Part shown: one piece after another, positions 11,919-13,293 of the stretch
Position numbering within the stretch: position 1 is the stretch's first letter
How the letters are laid out: every line of letters begins with the position of its first letter
NCBI GenBank assembly: GCA_002320035.1
Contig: DCJL01000015.1
Span: 1-13,293 of the forward strand
DNA length: 13,293 nucleotides
From: Clostridiales bacterium UBA1701
Lineage (GTDB): Bacteria; Bacillota; Clostridia; Oscillospirales; Oscillospiraceae
Reading direction: 5' to 3'
Made by a program: the position numbers and the translations under genes
Notes under the pieces: generated by a model
The model's input: only the letters and a program-made list of their open reading frames with translations
The model's database searches: none
What the model was told of the DNA's origin: nothing

Positions 11919-12665
11919 ATGTCCGTTGTATTTGAAAAGACCAAGCTCCTGACCGATAAGCAGTTCCATTACTGCCCCGGCTGCAACCACGGCATCATAC
12001 ACCGCCTGGTTGCCGAGGCCATTGAAGAGATGAATCTGGAAGGCAATGTTGTAGGCGTGGCTCCCGTCGGCTGCTCCGTCTTTGCCTATGATTACTTTAA
12101 CTGCGATATGCTGGAAGCTGCCCATGGCCGCGCTCCCGCAGTTGCCACAGGCGTAAAGCGCGCCAAGCCCGACACATTGGTTTTCACCTACCAGGGCGAC
12201 GGCGACCTGGCTTCCATCGGCACCGCGGAGATCGTCCACGCTGCCCACAGAGGCGAGAAGATCTGCACCATTTTTGTCAATAACGCCATCTACGGCATGA
12301 CCGGCGGCCAGATGGCCCCCACCACCCTGGTGGGCCAGAAAACCACCACCTCTCCCTATGGCCGTGACGAGAGCTGGTGCGGCGCTCCTATCAAAGTTTC
12401 CGAAATGCTGGCTCAGGTCCCCGGCTCCTATTATATCGAGCGCTGCGCCGTGGATACCAACGCCAACATCCTCAAAACCAAGAAAGCCATCAAGAAGGCA
12501 TTCCAGTACCAGATGGAAGGCAAGGGCTTCTGCCTTATCGAAGTGCTCTCCACCTGCCCCACGAACTGGGGTATGAATCCTGTGGAGGCAATGAAGTGGC
12601 TTGAAGAGAATATGATCCCCTACTATCCTCTGGGCGTACATAAAGATAAGGGGGCTGCAGAATAA
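11919..12665 (+). CDS. korB: 2-oxoacid:ferredoxin oxidoreductase beta subunit (thiamine diphosphate-binding)
   Basis: A 248-residue subunit with the thiamine diphosphate motif: GDGD at residues 93-96 and NN at 121-122, the spacing typical for binding Mg2+ and the diphosphate. An N-terminal YCPGCNHG (18-25) and further Cys residues are the family's usual ones for a cluster near the cofactor. The ATG follows the alpha stop codon with no gap, and its ribosome site (AAGGAGGG) lies in the last codons of alpha, so translation is coupled for 1:1 output. Length is typical for Kor/Vor beta. Confidence 0.93.
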   Translation: MSVVFEKTKLLTDKQFHYCPGCNHGIIHRLVAEAIEEMNLEGNVVGVAPVGCSVFAYDYFNCDMLEAAHGRAPAVATGVKRAKPDTLVFTYQGDGDLASIGTAEIVHAAHRGEKICTIFVNNAIYGMTGGQMAPTTLVGQKTTTSPYGRDESWCGAPIKVSEMLAQVPGSYYIERCAVDTNANILKTKKAIKKAFQYQMEGKGFCLIEVLSTCPTNWGMNPVEAMKWLEENMIPYYPLGVHKDKGAAE

Positions 12666-12667
12666 TT

Positions 12668-13204
12668 ATGACGAAACAGTTTATTTTCGCAGGCTTTGGC
12701 GGTCAGGGCATGCTTCTGATCGGCAAATTTACGGCAATGGCCTGCATGCTTGACGGCAAGCATGTCTCCTGGCTTCCCTCCTATGGCCCTGAAATGCGCG
12801 GCGGCACTGCCAACTGCTCTGTCATCGTCAGCGACGAGGAGGTTGCCTCCCCGCTGGTTGACAAGGCCGACGTTGTGGTAGCCATGAACCTGCCCTCCCT
12901 TGATAAGTTTGAGAGCAAGGTCAAACCCGGTGGCCTGCTGGTCGTCAACAGCTCCATCATCGAGCGCAAGTCTGTTCGGGATGACATCACGGTTGTCTAC
13001 TGCGACGCCAACGGCATTGCCGAGCAGGTCGGTAACCCCAAGGGCGCAAACGTCGCCATTTTGGGTGCCATGATGGCTAAGGCCGATATTGTCAGTGTGG
13101 ATAAGATGGTTGAGGCAATCCGCATTGAGCTTGGCGAGCGCAAACTGAAGTTCCTGGAGGGAAACAAGAAGGCGCTTATGGCCGGCATGGAAGCGGCAAA
13201 GTAA
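12668..13204 (+). CDS. korC: 2-oxoacid:ferredoxin oxidoreductase gamma subunit
   Basis: A 178-residue CoA-binding/gamma-domain subunit with GFGGQGMLLIGKF near the N-terminus (about residues 9-21) and SYGPEMRGGTANC (about 38-50), both diagnostic for the gamma family. It completes the four-subunit enzyme. The ATG is two bases after the beta stop with only a weak G-rich site upstream, again suggesting coupled translation. The length of about 180 matches the family. It is the last gene before a perfect hairpin at 13226-13255, so the operon probably ends here. Confidence 0.93.
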   Translation: MTKQFIFAGFGGQGMLLIGKFTAMACMLDGKHVSWLPSYGPEMRGGTANCSVIVSDEEVASPLVDKADVVVAMNLPSLDKFESKVKPGGLLVVNSSIIERKSVRDDITVVYCDANGIAEQVGNPKGANVAILGAMMAKADIVSVDKMVEAIRIELGERKLKFLEGNKKALMAGMEAAK

Positions 13205-13225
13205 GAAAAAGCAGAATAAAAGTAA

Positions 13226-13255
13226 GAACAGCGTGACCCTTGGGTCACGCTGTTC
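13226..13255. terminator. Perfect 14-bp inverted repeat after the oxidoreductase operon
   Basis: GAACAGCGTGACCC (13226-13239) and GGGTCACGCTGTTC (13242-13255) are exact inverses around TT, 21 bases after the gamma stop. On the plus strand no U-tract follows (ACAGTC). On the minus strand a U-rich stretch (TTACTTTTATTC) follows, so it may serve a convergent gene beyond the window or act in both directions. Confidence 0.55.
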
Positions 13256-13277
13256 ACAGTCTGTCGAGAAAGCCGGT

Positions 13278-13293
13278 TGCGGCTTGAGCCGCA
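13278..13293. repeat. Small hairpin at the window edge
   Basis: TGCGGC (13278-13283) pairs perfectly with GCCGCA (13288-13293) around TTGA. The window ends at the last base of the arm, so whether the stem is longer or is followed by a T-run cannot be seen. Confidence 0.4.

Noticed and set aside
10713..12641. 642-codon minus-strand open frame opposite korA and korB
   Set aside because: It is antisense to two certain genes, with low-complexity Gly/His/Leu composition and no start signal.
1..13293. Search for CRISPR arrays, tRNA or rRNA genes and insertion-sequence transposases
   Set aside because: No regularly spaced direct repeats, no tRNA-like cloverleaf and no DDE or serine recombinase motifs were seen by eye in the gene-free stretches.

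Overview
The window looks like chromosomal DNA of an anaerobic, fermentative low-G+C-phylum Gram-positive (Bacillota, Clostridia; codon use and gene content resemble Oscillospiraceae-type gut bacteria), with a piece of a conjugative or mobilizable element at its left end. The basis is strong AGGAGG-type ribosome binding sites, ferredoxin-dependent 2-oxoacid metabolism, a family III CoA-transferase next to a D-2-hydroxyacid dehydrogenase, and a c-ring with a sodium-binding signature. No species can be named from the sequence alone.

Layout. (1) 1-~733: mobile-element remnant, holding the end of a cysteine-rich KTR-type small protein, a terminator, and on the minus strand the C-terminal part of a coiled-coil mobilization-type protein. 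(2) ~734-2920: a CoA-transferase gene that has lost its first codons at the mobile-element junction, then an intact D-2-hydroxyacid dehydrogenase. Together they resemble the first steps of reductive amino-acid (2-hydroxyacyl-CoA) fermentation. (3) 2921-3279: gene-free spacer with two hairpins and a weak promoter candidate. (4) 3280-9606: a complete F-type ATP synthase operon ordered a, c, b, [b'-delta-alpha], gamma, beta, epsilon, closed by a strong terminator that overlaps the epsilon stop codon. (5) 9607-9830: AT-rich regulatory spacer with a good sigma-A-type promoter nested in inverted repeats. (6) 9831-13204: a P-loop ATPase followed by a four-subunit 2-oxoacid:ferredoxin oxidoreductase (ferredoxin, alpha, beta, gamma), followed by a perfect hairpin.

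The outstanding feature is the 754-codon reading frame at 4714-6978. It joins, without any stop, a membrane-anchored b'-like stalk, only the C-terminal domain of delta, and a full-length, catalytically intact alpha subunit. Mycobacteria have a b-delta fusion, but I know of no well-studied enzyme with b'-delta-alpha. Alpha occurs three times per complex while delta and the b' arm normally occur once, so the fusion raises a direct stoichiometry question. The same operon has an epsilon subunit without its C-terminal helices and a c subunit with the Gln/Glu/Ser/Tyr sodium-site pattern.

How the genes could work together (inference): the oxidoreductase makes reduced ferredoxin from 2-oxoacids, an ion-pumping ferredoxin oxidase elsewhere in the genome could turn this into a sodium or proton gradient, and the ATP synthase uses that gradient. 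The hydroxyacid dehydrogenase would drain NADH, but its partner CoA-transferase is broken here, either truly or through a chimeric assembly.
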